This document shows positions 27,052-36,380 of a stretch of DNA of 64,000 nt, piece by piece. The notes below the pieces were generated by a model. The model ran no database searches, had not been told where the DNA came from, and saw only the letters and a list, made by a program, of their open reading frames with translations. The DNA comes from Candidatus Bathycorpusculum hydrogenotrophicum (GTDB lineage Archaea > Thermoproteota > Bathyarchaeia > Bathyarchaeales > Bathycorpusculaceae), in NCBI GenBank assembly GCA_009783705.1, contig WRCX01000001.1, forward strand, positions 1 to 64,000, in the 5' to 3' direction. The position numbers were made by a program, and so were the translations under genes. How positions within the stretch are numbered: position 1 is the first letter of the stretch; each line of letters begins with the position of its first letter.

Positions 27052-28242
27052 ATGCACATGGGTAACTTTCAGAGTTTCCTTGGAACGTTTAAAGAGACCT
27101 CCCTAGCCTGTATTCTTGATTTAGGCGGTTTACTTGCGGGTTTTATGATTGCACTGCAACTCGGGGTTTTTGAGATTACCCCTTGGGCTATAGCACTCTA
27201 TCCTGCGATAATTAGCGTAAAAGCAATTATTACTGGGTTGCTTACAGGACGCTTAAGCACTGCGCTACACTTAGGAACAGCTTATCCGCGCTTTTTTGGT
27301 AACACTAAAAGTTTCTACAAACTGCTCAGTGCAATGGTTGTTCTAACCCTAACAACAAGTGCAACCATCAGCCTAGTTGCGATGTTGTTTGGTTCTCTGT
27401 TTTGGGGAGTTACAATCAGCGAGTTTCCAGCCATTCTAACAGTCATGGTTGCTACCCTCTCGCTGGGATTGCTAATTACGGTGATAACGATTAAATTCAC
27501 GTTTATCTCCTTTAAACGAAGTCTAGACCCCGACACAATTGTCTATCCTGCAGTTTCCATCTTGGCCAATATACTGATAACTTTTCTCTACATAGTGGTC
27601 CTTAATCTATACTTCTCAGTTGGGCAGTGGGCAATTGTCATCTTTGGTTTAATCAATGTAGGTTTAGTGTTGGCTGTTTTGCCCCTAAACGCTCGAGATA
27701 GGGAATTTCGACAAATCATCAAAGAATCTCTGCCCACCATACTCCTAGTTGCTTTTCTGGTAAACATTACAGGCACATTTCTAAAAGGCATAAGCAACAT
27801 TGTAAATGGCAACAGAACAATCTATACTGTTTATCCTGCCATGATTGATATGATGGGTGATGCAGGTTTGATAGTGAGTTCTGCGGCTACGGTAAAGCTT
27901 ACGCTGGGGGTTTTATCGCCGACCCTTGGTGCGATTAAAAATCATGCAAAAAGCATTCTGAGTGCGTGGGTATCGACATTTATGTTCTTTGTAGTCATAG
28001 CGGTAGTTGCATTAGCAGTCAATGGTCCCTTTACGGGGATAGCATTGGGTAATCTGTTGCTGATTCTTTTGGTTTCAAACGTGATTGCTTTTGCAGCTAT
28101 TGTGCTAGTGCTTTTTGCCATTTCGATTTTAACGTTTAAGTATGGTTTAGATCCAGACAATTTTGTCATCCCACTGGTAAGTGCTTTGGCGGATGCTCTA
28201 ACTACGATAGCGTTGTTTGTGGCGTTATTGTTGCTGTTTTAG
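27052..28242 (+). CDS. Magnesium/divalent-cation transporter, duplicated MgtE (SLC41-like) membrane domain
   Basis: 396 aa with about 10 transmembrane helices. The protein is an internal duplication: YPAIISVKAIITGLLTGRLS pairs with YPAMIDMMGDAGLIVSSAAT, and LDPDTIVYPAVSILANILIT with LDPDNFVIPLVSALADALTT. These are the conserved acidic motifs lining the MgtE/SLC41 pore. It lacks the cytosolic N and CBS domains of bacterial MgtE. The next gene encodes a PhoU/TrkA-C protein that probably gates it, a pairing known in archaea. AGGAGG at 27040-27045 supports the ATG. Confidence 0.9.
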   Translation: MHMGNFQSFLGTFKETSLACILDLGGLLAGFMIALQLGVFEITPWAIALYPAIISVKAIITGLLTGRLSTALHLGTAYPRFFGNTKSFYKLLSAMVVLTLTTSATISLVAMLFGSLFWGVTISEFPAILTVMVATLSLGLLITVITIKFTFISFKRSLDPDTIVYPAVSILANILITFLYIVVLNLYFSVGQWAIVIFGLINVGLVLAVLPLNARDREFRQIIKESLPTILLVAFLVNITGTFLKGISNIVNGNRTIYTVYPAMIDMMGDAGLIVSSAATVKLTLGVLSPTLGAIKNHAKSILSAWVSTFMFFVVIAVVALAVNGPFTGIALGNLLLILLVSNVIAFAAIVLVLFAISILTFKYGLDPDNFVIPLVSALADALTTIALFVALLLLF

Positions 28243-28300
28243 ATAGCATAATTAAAATATGCTAGAAGAGGTATTGATTGGTTGGAGCGCTCTTTAAAAG

Positions 28301-29521
28301 TTGCACAAGTTTGAGAAAGTAGAGTATAAACCGATCCCTGTCCGAGAACTACTTTTACAAATGAAGAACATCTCTGAATTAATGATAGACCTAGCCTACT
28401 CATCAGCCCTCTATAACGATAAAGATCTAGCCGAAGATGTACTGGCACTAGAAGATAGAGTGGATAACTTGGCTTATCTGCTAGAGATGGAAATTATGCT
28501 TGCCGCAAGAGACCCACGAGATGCGGAACAACTCATTGGGGTTTCAACGGTTGCGGCATCGGCTGATAAGATATCTGATGCAGCAGGAGATATAGCGGCC
28601 ATTGTTACCCGCAATATCGGCATTCACCCGATCATAGGTGAGATTTTTGAAAAAGTTGAAGAGCGCATCATGAAAGTTACCGTGCAACCCAATTCGAGTT
28701 TAATTGAAAAACAAATTGGTGAACTTGACCTAGCGGCGAGTATGGGTGTGGATATAATTGCTATCCGTCGTAACCATGACTGGATACTTAACCCCAACAA
28801 ACAGGAACGGGTTTACCAAGCAGATATTCTCATCACACGTGGTGCTCCCTCGGGTGTAGAGGAATTCAAGGATTTAGCAGAGGGCGATCTAACCACTATG
28901 GATGGGGAGAATCGGGTCAAGTTTGAGGAGATTGTTTCACGCTTTGTGGAATTGAAAGACACCTCAGAGTTGATGATGGATTTAGCATATTCTGCTTTGA
29001 TGCTTAACAGTAAAGAGCTCGCAGATGAAGTTGAGCGGCTTGAAGAGCGTATGGATGATATGCATACAGGCTTTGAGTTACTGGCTTTAACGAGCGGTTT
29101 TAAAAATGAAGAAGCCCCAGGTTTTCTGGGATTAATTCGTCTGGGGATGGCAACTGAGAAAATCGCTGATGCCGCCGCAGAAATAGCGGAGGTTGTGTTA
29201 CGGGGCATTGAACCGCATCCTATCCTCAAGTTAGCTATCCGAGAAGCTGAAGAAACCGTGATGCAAACCAAAGTCACGCTGGATTCGCCGCTGATAGGTA
29301 AGAGCTTAAAAGAGGCCCGTGTACACGATGAAACCGGTATGTGGGTACTGGTTATAAAACGTGATGACCTGTGTGTGCGTCCAAGACCCGACACAAAAAT
29401 ACGGGCAGGCGATATCCTAGTTGCCAGCGGATATACCGAGGGCACCGATGCCCTAAAGAGACTGGCCTCACCAAATCTAGAAGACGGCTCAGAAGCCACC
29501 GAGAACACCGATGATATATAG
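28301..29521 (+). CDS. PhoU/TrkA-C regulatory protein (duplicated), partner of the cation transporter
   Basis: 406 aa, an internal duplication. Each half has a PhoU-like helical part (ISELMIDLAYSSALY... and TSELMMDLAYSALML..., both with EDRVD/EERMD) followed by a TrkA-C (RCK_C) domain (SSLIEKQIGELDLAASMGVDIIA and SPLIGKSLKEARVHDETGMWV). It is cytosolic and presumably senses a ligand for the MgtE-type channel upstream, 58 bp away. Start TTG 28301 gives the usual family N-terminus (YKPIPVRELLLQMK) but has no good ribosome site. The stop overlaps a hairpin terminator. Confidence 0.88.
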   Translation: MHKFEKVEYKPIPVRELLLQMKNISELMIDLAYSSALYNDKDLAEDVLALEDRVDNLAYLLEMEIMLAARDPRDAEQLIGVSTVAASADKISDAAGDIAAIVTRNIGIHPIIGEIFEKVEERIMKVTVQPNSSLIEKQIGELDLAASMGVDIIAIRRNHDWILNPNKQERVYQADILITRGAPSGVEEFKDLAEGDLTTMDGENRVKFEEIVSRFVELKDTSELMMDLAYSALMLNSKELADEVERLEERMDDMHTGFELLALTSGFKNEEAPGFLGLIRLGMATEKIADAAAEIAEVVLRGIEPHPILKLAIREAEETVMQTKVTLDSPLIGKSLKEARVHDETGMWVLVIKRDDLCVRPRPDTKIRAGDILVASGYTEGTDALKRLASPNLEDGSEATENTDDI

Positions 29522-29560
29522 CCGCAAAAAAGCGGCACTATTTTTCCGCTTTATTTCTAC
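29521..29560 (+). terminator. Hairpin terminator of the cation-transport unit
   Basis: GCCGC-AAAAAA-GCGGC (29521-29536) forms a 5-bp stem that begins at the stop codon, followed by ACTATTTTTCC and more T-rich DNA. Good placement for ending the transporter/PhoU transcript. Confidence 0.6.
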
Positions 29561-29715
29561 GCAACACGATTTTGTTTATGCGTTAACATCTCACTCAAAG
29601 CAATGTTAGCGTTGGCAGGATATAATGGGTGTACAACACTACAGTTGAGGAGCTACTTTGATGGTTGTACGGGCAACAACAAAATCCTTAATTCTTATCA
29701 ACGGGTAATAGTTTG

Positions 29716-30594
29716 ATGTGGGAATGTCTGATATTTAAATTACAAGATAACTCTAGTTTATCATCATCACCGTCAGCACTATCTTCCGAGATTCAAAAAA
29801 CGCCCAAGAAACGTCATCAAATTTTTTATGCCATCATTGCGGTGTCGGTGGTACTTGTCGTGATATGCGCAACAGTTCTTTTGATTCCACTAAATGAGAG
29901 TTCACCTCGGGAGTTGAGCTTAAACTATGCTGTAGGTGAGCGTATGATTTATGAAAATACAAACATACTAACAAGCCAAATAGCAGAGGTAGAACGTTCT
30001 TTGTCAGATACGGCCACCTATAGGCATGACCAGAATTCAACCTTAATTATAGAGGTTCTAAGTGAAAACAGCGATAGCTACACAGTAAGACAAACAGGCA
30101 CCATGACCCCCGATGTAGGTATAACTATATCGCCACTCACGCGATCCATTGACAAAGCAAGTTATTACATTAACTTTGTTGAGCCGCAGGGACAATTTAT
30201 TTTCCACAACATCGACAGTAACCCAACATTTTTAGCCTACTTGGCCCAAGACAAAATTGCGGTGGGCGATGTCTGGACCATATCTGCAAACGTCGGTGAT
30301 GCAAGTTTGGGGAGGACAGGCGAATTCATACTAAAATTTGTAGGAATACAAGAAATAACAGTTCCAGCAGGTACCTTCCAAACCATGCGTATTGAAATAA
30401 CCAGTAAAGACCTAAGCTCTCACACACCCGACGTCAACATGACAATAAATAGCATTAATATGCAAATAAATGGCACCTCATATGTAGAGTGGGGGACCTT
30501 TCGCTTAATTAAAGCGGACCTAACACAAACGGAAGATGCGAGCAAAATAACGACGTATTCAGAGAGGACTTTGATTGAATTCACAAAACCCTAA
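29716..30594 (+). CDS. Membrane-anchored extracellular protein of unknown function
   Basis: About 292 aa. A cytoplasmic leader of ~35 residues (Ser-rich, then KKRHQ) is followed by one transmembrane helix (IFYAIIAVSVVLVVICATVLLIP, about 36-58). The remainder is a beta-rich outer domain with possible N-glycosylation sites (for example NMT, NGT). Sections such as KIAVGDVWTISANVGD and EITVPAGTFQTMRIEI recall DUF3108-like lipocalin-type barrels, but this is tentative. ATG 29716 follows an in-frame TTG by one codon and either may be used. A strong hairpin follows the stop. Confidence 0.7.
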   Translation: MWECLIFKLQDNSSLSSSPSALSSEIQKTPKKRHQIFYAIIAVSVVLVVICATVLLIPLNESSPRELSLNYAVGERMIYENTNILTSQIAEVERSLSDTATYRHDQNSTLIIEVLSENSDSYTVRQTGTMTPDVGITISPLTRSIDKASYYINFVEPQGQFIFHNIDSNPTFLAYLAQDKIAVGDVWTISANVGDASLGRTGEFILKFVGIQEITVPAGTFQTMRIEITSKDLSSHTPDVNMTINSINMQINGTSYVEWGTFRLIKADLTQTEDASKITTYSERTLIEFTKP

Positions 30595-30599
30595 TTTTG

Positions 30600-30627
30600 T
30601 TTGACGATTCCTCGTCAAAATTTTTTT
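30600..30627 (+). terminator. Intrinsic-like terminator after the membrane-anchored protein
   Basis: TTTGACGA (30600-30607), loop TTCC, TCGTCAAA (30612-30619), then A and seven Ts. An 8-bp stem with a T-run seven bases after the stop. Confidence 0.7.
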
Positions 30628-30830
30628 GACAATATTACCAGATCGTCTCATGATTTCTGGAAATTAAATTTTGAATAATCAAAGTAGTCTACAATGGGAT
30701 GGAAAGAATCTACTAATATCATAATAAAGAGAACAGTTTCTACTCAGCGGTTTATATTGATAGGGAGTAGAGCGCTAGTTTAATTAAAAAAATTTAAAGG
30801 AAAGAATAGAATTTAGAGAAAAAGGATAGG

Positions 30831-31187
30831 TTATTTCTTTTTCTTAACTGCTGGTTTTTCTTCGGTGTCCGCAGTTTCTTCAGGAGCAGATACGGTTTGT
30901 TCTGCTTCTTTTTTATCCTCTATTTCAGTTGTGATTTCTTCGATTGGTTTTGGCGGGGGTGTTGTTGCCATTGTCCAGCCTATCCATGCGCCTATGAAGA
31001 GTATGGCAACGAAAGCGATTAGAACGGGCAGGGCGATGAGCCAGTATCGAACAGCGTCAACAGAGCCAACGTCAAGCCATGGCTGGATAAGTTGGGCATA
31101 ACCGAAGAGTGCAACCAAATAAACGATAGCGACGACTGTGCAGACTAGGAGTATTGCTCCACCTATTGCTTGATCTTTGCTAACCAT
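30831..31187 (-). CDS. Small two-helix membrane protein with charged tail
   Basis: 118 aa, no assigned family. Two transmembrane segments (about 8-30, GGAILLVCTVVAIVYLVALFG, and 47-72, LIALPVLIAFVAILFIGAWIGW) followed by a proline-rich TPPPKP hinge and a tail alternating Glu and Lys (EEITTEIEDKKEAE... ending KKKK). A GGTGA site precedes the ATG at 31187. It lies between convergent or independent units, so the context gives no role. Confidence 0.7.
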   Translation of the reverse strand: MVSKDQAIGGAILLVCTVVAIVYLVALFGYAQLIQPWLDVGSVDAVRYWLIALPVLIAFVAILFIGAWIGWTMATTPPPKPIEEITTEIEDKKEAEQTVSAPEETADTEEKPAVKKKK

Positions 31188-31268
31188 TTAGTGATTCACC
31201 ACTTATTAGCCATTGTAGCCGATTAATCAATTTAAAGTTTGCCATGTTTTAGTGGGATACAACACTTG

Positions 31269-32525
31269 TTAGGTTGTTCCCATTTCCCATGTTGAGAGGT
31301 ATTTTTTTTGCTCTTCAGTCAACTCGTCGATTTTAACGCCCATGGTTTGGAGTTTAAGCTCAGCAATTTTTTCGTCAATGTCTTTGGGTACTACGTAGAC
31401 TTTGGTCTCAAGCTTGTCAGCTTTAGCGATGTATTCAGCACACAGGGCCTGATTGGCAAAAGACATGTCCATAACTTCGGAGGGATGACCCTCAGCTGCT
31501 GCAAGGTTTACGAGCCGTCCTTCTGCTAGGAGATAGAGGCGGCGTCCATCTTTGAGCGTGTATTCCTCCATGTTGGAACGCATCGTGCGATGAGAGCTTG
31601 ACAACGATTCCAACTCAGGGATATTTATTTCTACATTGAAGTGCCCGCTGTTGCACATAATCGCACCGTCCTTCATTTTCTCAAAGTGCTCCTTACGTAA
31701 AACATGAATGTCCCCTGTGGCAGTGGCAAATATGTCACCAATAACTGCTGCCTCAGACATGGGCATAACCCGTAGACCATTCATAACTGCTTCCAATGCA
31801 CGAGTTGGCTGTACCTCTGTGACTATGACGTTTGCACCTAAGCCTTGGGCGCGCATAGCGATGCCTCTGCTACACCAGCCATATCCGCCGACTACAAAGT
31901 TTTTGCCGGCTAAAAGAACAGAGGTTGCACGCAAGATACCATCGATGGTGCTTTGGCCTGTGCCGTAGCGGTTGTCAAAGAGGTATTTTGTGAGGGCTTC
32001 GTTGACGGCTACTATGGGATATTTGAGGCTACCGTCTTGTTCCATGGCTTTTGGGCGAACTACACCTGTGGTGGTTTCCTCAGAGCCGCCTTTGATATTT
32101 TTAATAAGGTCTTGGCGTTTACTGTGAAGCATGCCCACAACATCAGCACCATCATCCATAGTGATGGTTGGGCTGTATTCAAGGACCTTCTCGATGCATC
32201 TATAGTAGTCCTCGGTGTTTTGTCCTCGCCAGGCAAACACGTGTACGCCGCTATCTGCCAATGCAGCAGCAACGTCGTCTTGGGTTGAGAGGGGGTTTGA
32301 ACCGCATAATGCGACTTTGGCGCCCCCCGCAATGAGGACATTGATGAGAACCGCAGTTTCTTTAGTGACATGAAGACATGCGGCAAGAGTTTGACCGGTA
32401 AGAGGTTTTTCTTTTTCAAACCTTTGTTTGATGATATTTAGAACAGGCATGTTTTTGGCTGCCCATTCGATCTGTAAGTGACCTTGGGGGGCTAACTTTA
32501 TGTCTTTAACTTGAAAGTTTTCCAT
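31269..32525 (-). CDS. ahcY: S-adenosylhomocysteinase
   Basis: 418 aa, archaeal/bacterial length. It splits S-adenosylhomocysteine to adenosine and homocysteine and so keeps methyltransferases active. Landmarks: [34 protein letters not shown], the Rossmann NAD site [31 protein letters not shown] and the C-terminal [11 protein letters not shown]. The last residues lack the lysine-tyrosine end of eukaryotic forms, as usual in archaea. A single-gene unit with GGAACCG-type leader ahead of the ATG. Confidence 0.97.
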   Translation of the reverse strand: MENFQVKDIKLAPQGHLQIEWAAKNMPVLNIIKQRFEKEKPLTGQTLAACLHVTKETAVLINVLIAGGAKVALCGSNPLSTQDDVAAALADSGVHVFAWRGQNTEDYYRCIEKVLEYSPTITMDDGADVVGMLHSKRQDLIKNIKGGSEETTTGVVRPKAMEQDGSLKYPIVAVNEALTKYLFDNRYGTGQSTIDGILRATSVLLAGKNFVVGGYGWCSRGIAMRAQGLGANVIVTEVQPTRALEAVMNGLRVMPMSEAAVIGDIFATATGDIHVLRKEHFEKMKDGAIMCNSGHFNVEINIPELESLSSSHRTMRSNMEEYTLKDGRRLYLLAEGRLVNLAAAEGHPSEVMDMSFANQALCAEYIAKADKLETKVYVVPKDIDEKIAELKLQTMGVKIDELTEEQKKYLSTWEMGTT

Positions 32526-32673
32526 GAACGGTTCCTTCTTTAACGAATTGGGGCATTCGCCTTATTTAGAATTTACCTACAATTCATAAGGTGTATAGTG
32601 TGGTGCGCAGGGTTTTGCTGGAAAAGTTAAAGTAGATCAAACTGAGCTAACTCTAAGAGAGAGAGCATCGAAT

Positions 32674-33273
32674 TTGAAGGAGCCTTTTGCTGGTTTTATA
32701 GAAAAACTTGAACCCCGCACTTTGGTGATCACATGTGGTTTGCCTGCAAGTTTGAAAACCGGCGTGGCTGAGGAAATCTCAAAAATCAAAGGTTACCCTA
32801 TTTTGCACAGCGACACTATTCGACTTGAAGTCTTAAAAGATAAGGACATTTTTGATCCTCAAGTCGCGGGCAACATGAACAATAGGCTAGCAGTCTATGA
32901 AGAAATGTTTAGACAAGCAACCATATTAGCAAAAGAAGAAAACGGCGTCATTTTGGATGCTACCTTTATCACTCAGGCACTGCGGGAACGCGCCGCAGAG
33001 ATCGCTGTAAAAAACGGGTTGGCGTTTGCCATCTTTGAAACCAGCTGTACCCAAGAAACTGCTCTAAATCGAATCAGGGGCCGCAGTAGAGAAAAATATG
33101 AATCCAACGCACTGACCCAAGAAGCCTACTTGGCCAACAAAAACAAATTTGAACCTATAACTATAGACACCATAAAAACCAAGTTTCCAACCCTAGAAAT
33201 TGTGTATTTAACGGTTGATACCTGCCAGTACGGAATAAATAATTGGACCATAACTAAGCAAGAAAAAAGGTAA
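32674..33273 (+). CDS. P-loop small-molecule kinase-like ATPase (AAA_33 type)
   Basis: 199 aa. The P-loop is atypical, GLPASLKTG: the usual GxxGxGK[ST] has Ala and Leu in place of two glycines. The remainder follows the family: YPILHSDTIRLEVL, GVILDATFITQALRERAAE and a LID arginine pair (RIRGRSREKY). In many bacteria this domain is the C-terminal half of a single protein whose N-terminal half is an APH-like kinase; here that partner is encoded nearby at 34142-35149 on the other strand. The substrate is unknown. TTG start at 32674; the downstream PHP gene begins 5 bp after the stop. Confidence 0.75.
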   Translation: MKEPFAGFIEKLEPRTLVITCGLPASLKTGVAEEISKIKGYPILHSDTIRLEVLKDKDIFDPQVAGNMNNRLAVYEEMFRQATILAKEENGVILDATFITQALRERAAEIAVKNGLAFAIFETSCTQETALNRIRGRSREKYESNALTQEAYLANKNKFEPITIDTIKTKFPTLEIVYLTVDTCQYGINNWTITKQEKR

Positions 33274-33278
33274 CACAT

Positions 33279-34145
33279 TTGACTATTGATTTACATATCC
33301 ATTCATCGGCTTCCGATGGCAAATTTAGTGTTCAAGAAATTCTAAGGGAAGCCAAAGTCCGAGGCCTGAGCTTTTTATCGCTAACTAATCATGACAACAT
33401 TAGTGATCAAAACCAAGCTATCACCCAAGCAAAAAAAGCAGGTATTGATTATGTCAGTGGTGTTGAGTTAAATGTTACCTTCACTTACCAAAAATACAAA
33501 GAGGGTAAACCGTTCGCTCTGGATTTTTTGGGATACCAATTTAACCCCGCCAATCAAGCACTTCAAGACAAGCTTACGCTAATAGCACATTACCGTCAAG
33601 TGCGAGCAACAAAAATCTTGGAGAATCTTAATGCAGAATTCAAAAAAGAAAATATCCCAGCCTTAACAGAGGACGATCTGCACAAAATTGAGGAAACCGT
33701 TGAGGGGTCACTAGGGCGGCCACACATCGCGGATTATCTTATCAAAAAACAAATTGTAGCCAATCGACAGGAAGCCTTTGAGAAGTACCTCATGAAATGT
33801 GATGTCCCAAAGTATCCGTTGAACTTGGAGGAGGCCTCAAAGCTCATCCGAGATGCGGGAGGAAAACTTGTGCTTGCCCACCCAAGCGATATCTGTGGAA
33901 CTTCTCTACAACCCATAACATCGGTTCCACAGGAGCAGACCAAAATAATTCAAGAAACCATGTTGCACTATATTGATGGAGTAGAATGTTGGCATCCAAG
34001 CCATAGTGCAGAAACCACCAATCACTACATCAAATTCGCAAAAGAACACAACTTGCTTATGACAGGGGGCAGTGACTGCCACCAAAAACCCGTCATCATG
34101 GGCATCGTTGAAATTCCCAGCTGGGTAAGAGACCAGTTTTGTTAG
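33279..34145 (+). CDS. PHP-domain phosphoesterase
   Basis: 288 aa. PHP metal-binding motifs are complete: DLHIHSSASDGKFS (motif I, HxH), LTNHDNIS (HD), GVELNVTF (Glu), LAHPSD and GGSDCH near the C-terminus. Related proteins hydrolyse 3',5'-nucleotide bisphosphates or short RNA 5' ends; the exact substrate here is not clear. TTG start with AAAAAAGG eight bases upstream, 5 bp after the kinase stop, so the two are one unit. Its end overlaps the convergent APH-like gene by 4 bp. Confidence 0.85.
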   Translation: MTIDLHIHSSASDGKFSVQEILREAKVRGLSFLSLTNHDNISDQNQAITQAKKAGIDYVSGVELNVTFTYQKYKEGKPFALDFLGYQFNPANQALQDKLTLIAHYRQVRATKILENLNAEFKKENIPALTEDDLHKIEETVEGSLGRPHIADYLIKKQIVANRQEAFEKYLMKCDVPKYPLNLEEASKLIRDAGGKLVLAHPSDICGTSLQPITSVPQEQTKIIQETMLHYIDGVECWHPSHSAETTNHYIKFAKEHNLLMTGGSDCHQKPVIMGIVEIPSWVRDQFC

Positions 34146-35149
34146 AGACTCTGGGCATACCTGGCAGCTAACTGGAAATAGGCCGATGCTTCTTTGACTG
34201 CTAGGCGTTTATCTGCTACGACTATGTTTGGGTCGTCTAAGCGGAAACTGACTACTTTGCCTCGCACATAGGCACGATAGCATTTATAGAATGGTAACAT
34301 CTGCGCCAGCTGGGCGTCTTTTGAGTAGAGGATGTATTGTTTGATGAAGTAATTAGATAGGTCGTTTCGGTTTTGGTAGTCAAGATCCATAGCTAGAAAA
34401 GCTACATCAGAGGCTATGTCACTATAGCGGAAGCGATCGTTGAATTCGATGGCATCAAATATACAAATTGGGTCGGTTACAAAGATGTTACTGGAGTAGA
34501 GATCACCATGGCAGTCGCGCACCCGCCCATCCGCGATACGGCTCTCAAAAAGAGCAGAGTTTAGGTCCATAAAATCGGTTATTTTTTGTTGAATTAAATT
34601 GTAATCGGTTTGGGAGATGGTTTGGTCAATGTATTTTTGAGTTTGTGCAAAGTTTTCAACCCAATTTGTCTTTACGATTTCCAATCCGCCAAACGTATTT
34701 ATCTCTGGGCTGGTTTGTGCTTCGGAGTGGAATTTAGCGACTATAGCGGCGATTTCATCAATAGTTTTCTCAGTTATTTGGTTCTTCTGTAACAATTCGC
34801 TCATTAGTCGTTCTTGGGGTAGGCGTAGCATTTTGACTGCATATTCAACGGTTTCGCCGTCTCCACCTATGTGCAGTTTATCTGTTTTGTAGATGGGAAC
34901 TACGTCGAGGTATATGTGGGGACACAGTCGCCTGTTGAGCTGGAGTTCTTTTCGGCAGTAAATCTGTCGCTTCTCAAGGGTGGAGAAATCTCGAAATCCA
35001 AAGTTTACAGGTTTCTTAATTTTATAAACGTATTTTTCAGTGATAAAGACAAATGAGATATGGGTTTGGACGAGCTCTATTTTGTTGACTGGATCAGGGT
35101 AGGTCTCAGGCTTTAGCATAGCCTCAACTATGAGATTTGTGGACTGCAT
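34142..35149 (-). CDS. Aminoglycoside-phosphotransferase-like kinase (COG2187 type)
   Basis: 335 aa. Protein-kinase-like fold: ITEKYVYKIKKPVNFGF (ATP lysine region), RDCHGDLYSSNIFV (catalytic HGD and Asn) and IFDAIEFNDRFRYSDIASDVAFLAMDLD (metal-binding Asp and following helix). This is the N-terminal half of the widespread bacterial fusion 'aminoglycoside phosphotransferase/ATP-binding protein', whose other half is the separate P-loop gene at 32674-33273. Resistance is not implied; the natural substrate is unknown. Confidence 0.82.
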   Translation of the reverse strand: MQSTNLIVEAMLKPETYPDPVNKIELVQTHISFVFITEKYVYKIKKPVNFGFRDFSTLEKRQIYCRKELQLNRRLCPHIYLDVVPIYKTDKLHIGGDGETVEYAVKMLRLPQERLMSELLQKNQITEKTIDEIAAIVAKFHSEAQTSPEINTFGGLEIVKTNWVENFAQTQKYIDQTISQTDYNLIQQKITDFMDLNSALFESRIADGRVRDCHGDLYSSNIFVTDPICIFDAIEFNDRFRYSDIASDVAFLAMDLDYQNRNDLSNYFIKQYILYSKDAQLAQMLPFYKCYRAYVRGKVVSFRLDDPNIVVADKRLAVKEASAYFQLAARYAQSL

Positions 35150-35244
35150 TATTGATATCCCAAGTTATTCTGGAGCCGGCAACCAATAAACATAGGGTAC
35201 ATAGGGACAAAATGTCCCCTGTAAAATGACAACCGTATTGTTTG

Positions 35245-35874
35245 CTAGGTTGAGGTTGTCTTGAAGTTTTTTACGTAATCAAGAACGCTTGTAGCTTGTT
35301 CTTGGGTAATATGTTCATGTTTAACCAGTGAAGTGACTATGTCGGTGATTTTAGCTAAGGCGTGGATTTGATAGCCCAGGCTTTCGAGTTTTTCTTTACC
35401 GCCATGTTCACGGTTTACCACAACCAACATATGCTTAACAGATGCGTCCAGTGATACCAGGGGTTTTATGCCCTCAATTTTAGATAGGCCTTCACTGATA
35501 ACGTCATCAAAGAAGAGCACACTATCGCCTTTGACTATGTCGGCGCCGGCGGTTCTGCCTGTTACGCCATAGGCTTTCTCCTCTTTGCGTACAATAACAC
35601 AGGGCATAGCAAGTTTGATGGCAATGCTTGGGGCGATGAGAGCCCCTTTGAGTTCAATACTAGCCAGCTTGTCGATGTGCTCAGATGCGGCAATTTGGCG
35701 GATTTTCTCAGCTGCAACTTCGGCGATAATGTCGAGTTGTTTAGGTGCTGCTAGTACACGAGCTAGGTCTATGTAGTAGGGACTGACTGCACCGGATTTT
35801 ATTTTAAAACTTCCAAATTTTAGACACCCTGAGAGATAGAGAGCGTCTGCAATTTTATCGGTGACGGGAGACAT
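35245..35874 (-). CDS. pyrE: Orotate phosphoribosyltransferase
   Basis: 209 aa. Makes orotidine 5'-phosphate from orotate and PRPP in pyrimidine synthesis. Shows LKFGSFKIKSGAVSPYYIDLARVL, IELKGALIAPSIA, RKEEKAYGVTGR and the PRPP loop VLFFDDVISEGLSK, where the usual Thr-Thr/Thr-Gly segment reads Ser-Glu-Gly. Single-gene unit. Confidence 0.93.
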   Translation of the reverse strand: MSPVTDKIADALYLSGCLKFGSFKIKSGAVSPYYIDLARVLAAPKQLDIIAEVAAEKIRQIAASEHIDKLASIELKGALIAPSIAIKLAMPCVIVRKEEKAYGVTGRTAGADIVKGDSVLFFDDVISEGLSKIEGIKPLVSLDASVKHMLVVVNREHGGKEKLESLGYQIHALAKITDIVTSLVKHEHITQEQATSVLDYVKNFKTTST

Positions 35875-35991
35875 AGGCGTTCTACGATGTGAATGGGTAA
35901 CTAAGAATTTAACCCTTTACTGACAGCTCTAAACAGAGATACAAGTAACTAACTTACGATGAGAGAAACAAGATGCTCTTGTTTGTTGGGG

Positions 35992-36333
35992 TTATTTTGA
36001 GGATGTACAAACAACGATCCATTTGACGTTGTCAAAACCGTATTTGGTTATGAGAGGATCGAGAAAATCTGGAGCTAGGTCATCTTCGATTTCTGTGAAA
36101 ACCACAGTATCGCCGATGCGGTAGACAACTGCTATATCAGTGAGATCTTGTAGAGCAGAATATTGACCTTTGATTTCCCAATAGGTAGAATCTGATTTGA
36201 CCTCTTTCATAATCCAGGAGTACTTGTCACCTGGATGTTCGCCTTCTGTGTAGTTGAAAGCACAAACGATGTCGCCGACGGTTTTGGGATCATCAGATGT
36301 CTTTACATAAAACCAGACAGTCACATTTGACAC
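35992..36333 (-). CDS. Conserved-looking hypothetical protein
   Basis: 113 aa, family not recognised. A small acidic alpha/beta protein without membrane segments: starts MSNVTVWFYVKTSDDPKTVG, includes GDKYSWIMKEVKSDSTYWEI and ends KWIVVCTSSK. It lies between pyrE and the HemK2 gene, same strand, with its own upstream gap. Confidence 0.65.
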   Translation of the reverse strand: MSNVTVWFYVKTSDDPKTVGDIVCAFNYTEGEHPGDKYSWIMKEVKSDSTYWEIKGQYSALQDLTDIAVVYRIGDTVVFTEIEDDLAPDFLDPLITKYGFDNVKWIVVCTSSK

Positions 36334-36380
36334 CAGTAATAAAGTATTGGTGTACCCCCTTAAAAGCAGCTATTACAAAT

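Noticed and set aside
28813-29538. 241-codon minus-strand frame across the PhoU/TrkA-C gene
   Set aside because: Ser/Arg-rich shadow of a well-supported plus-strand gene.
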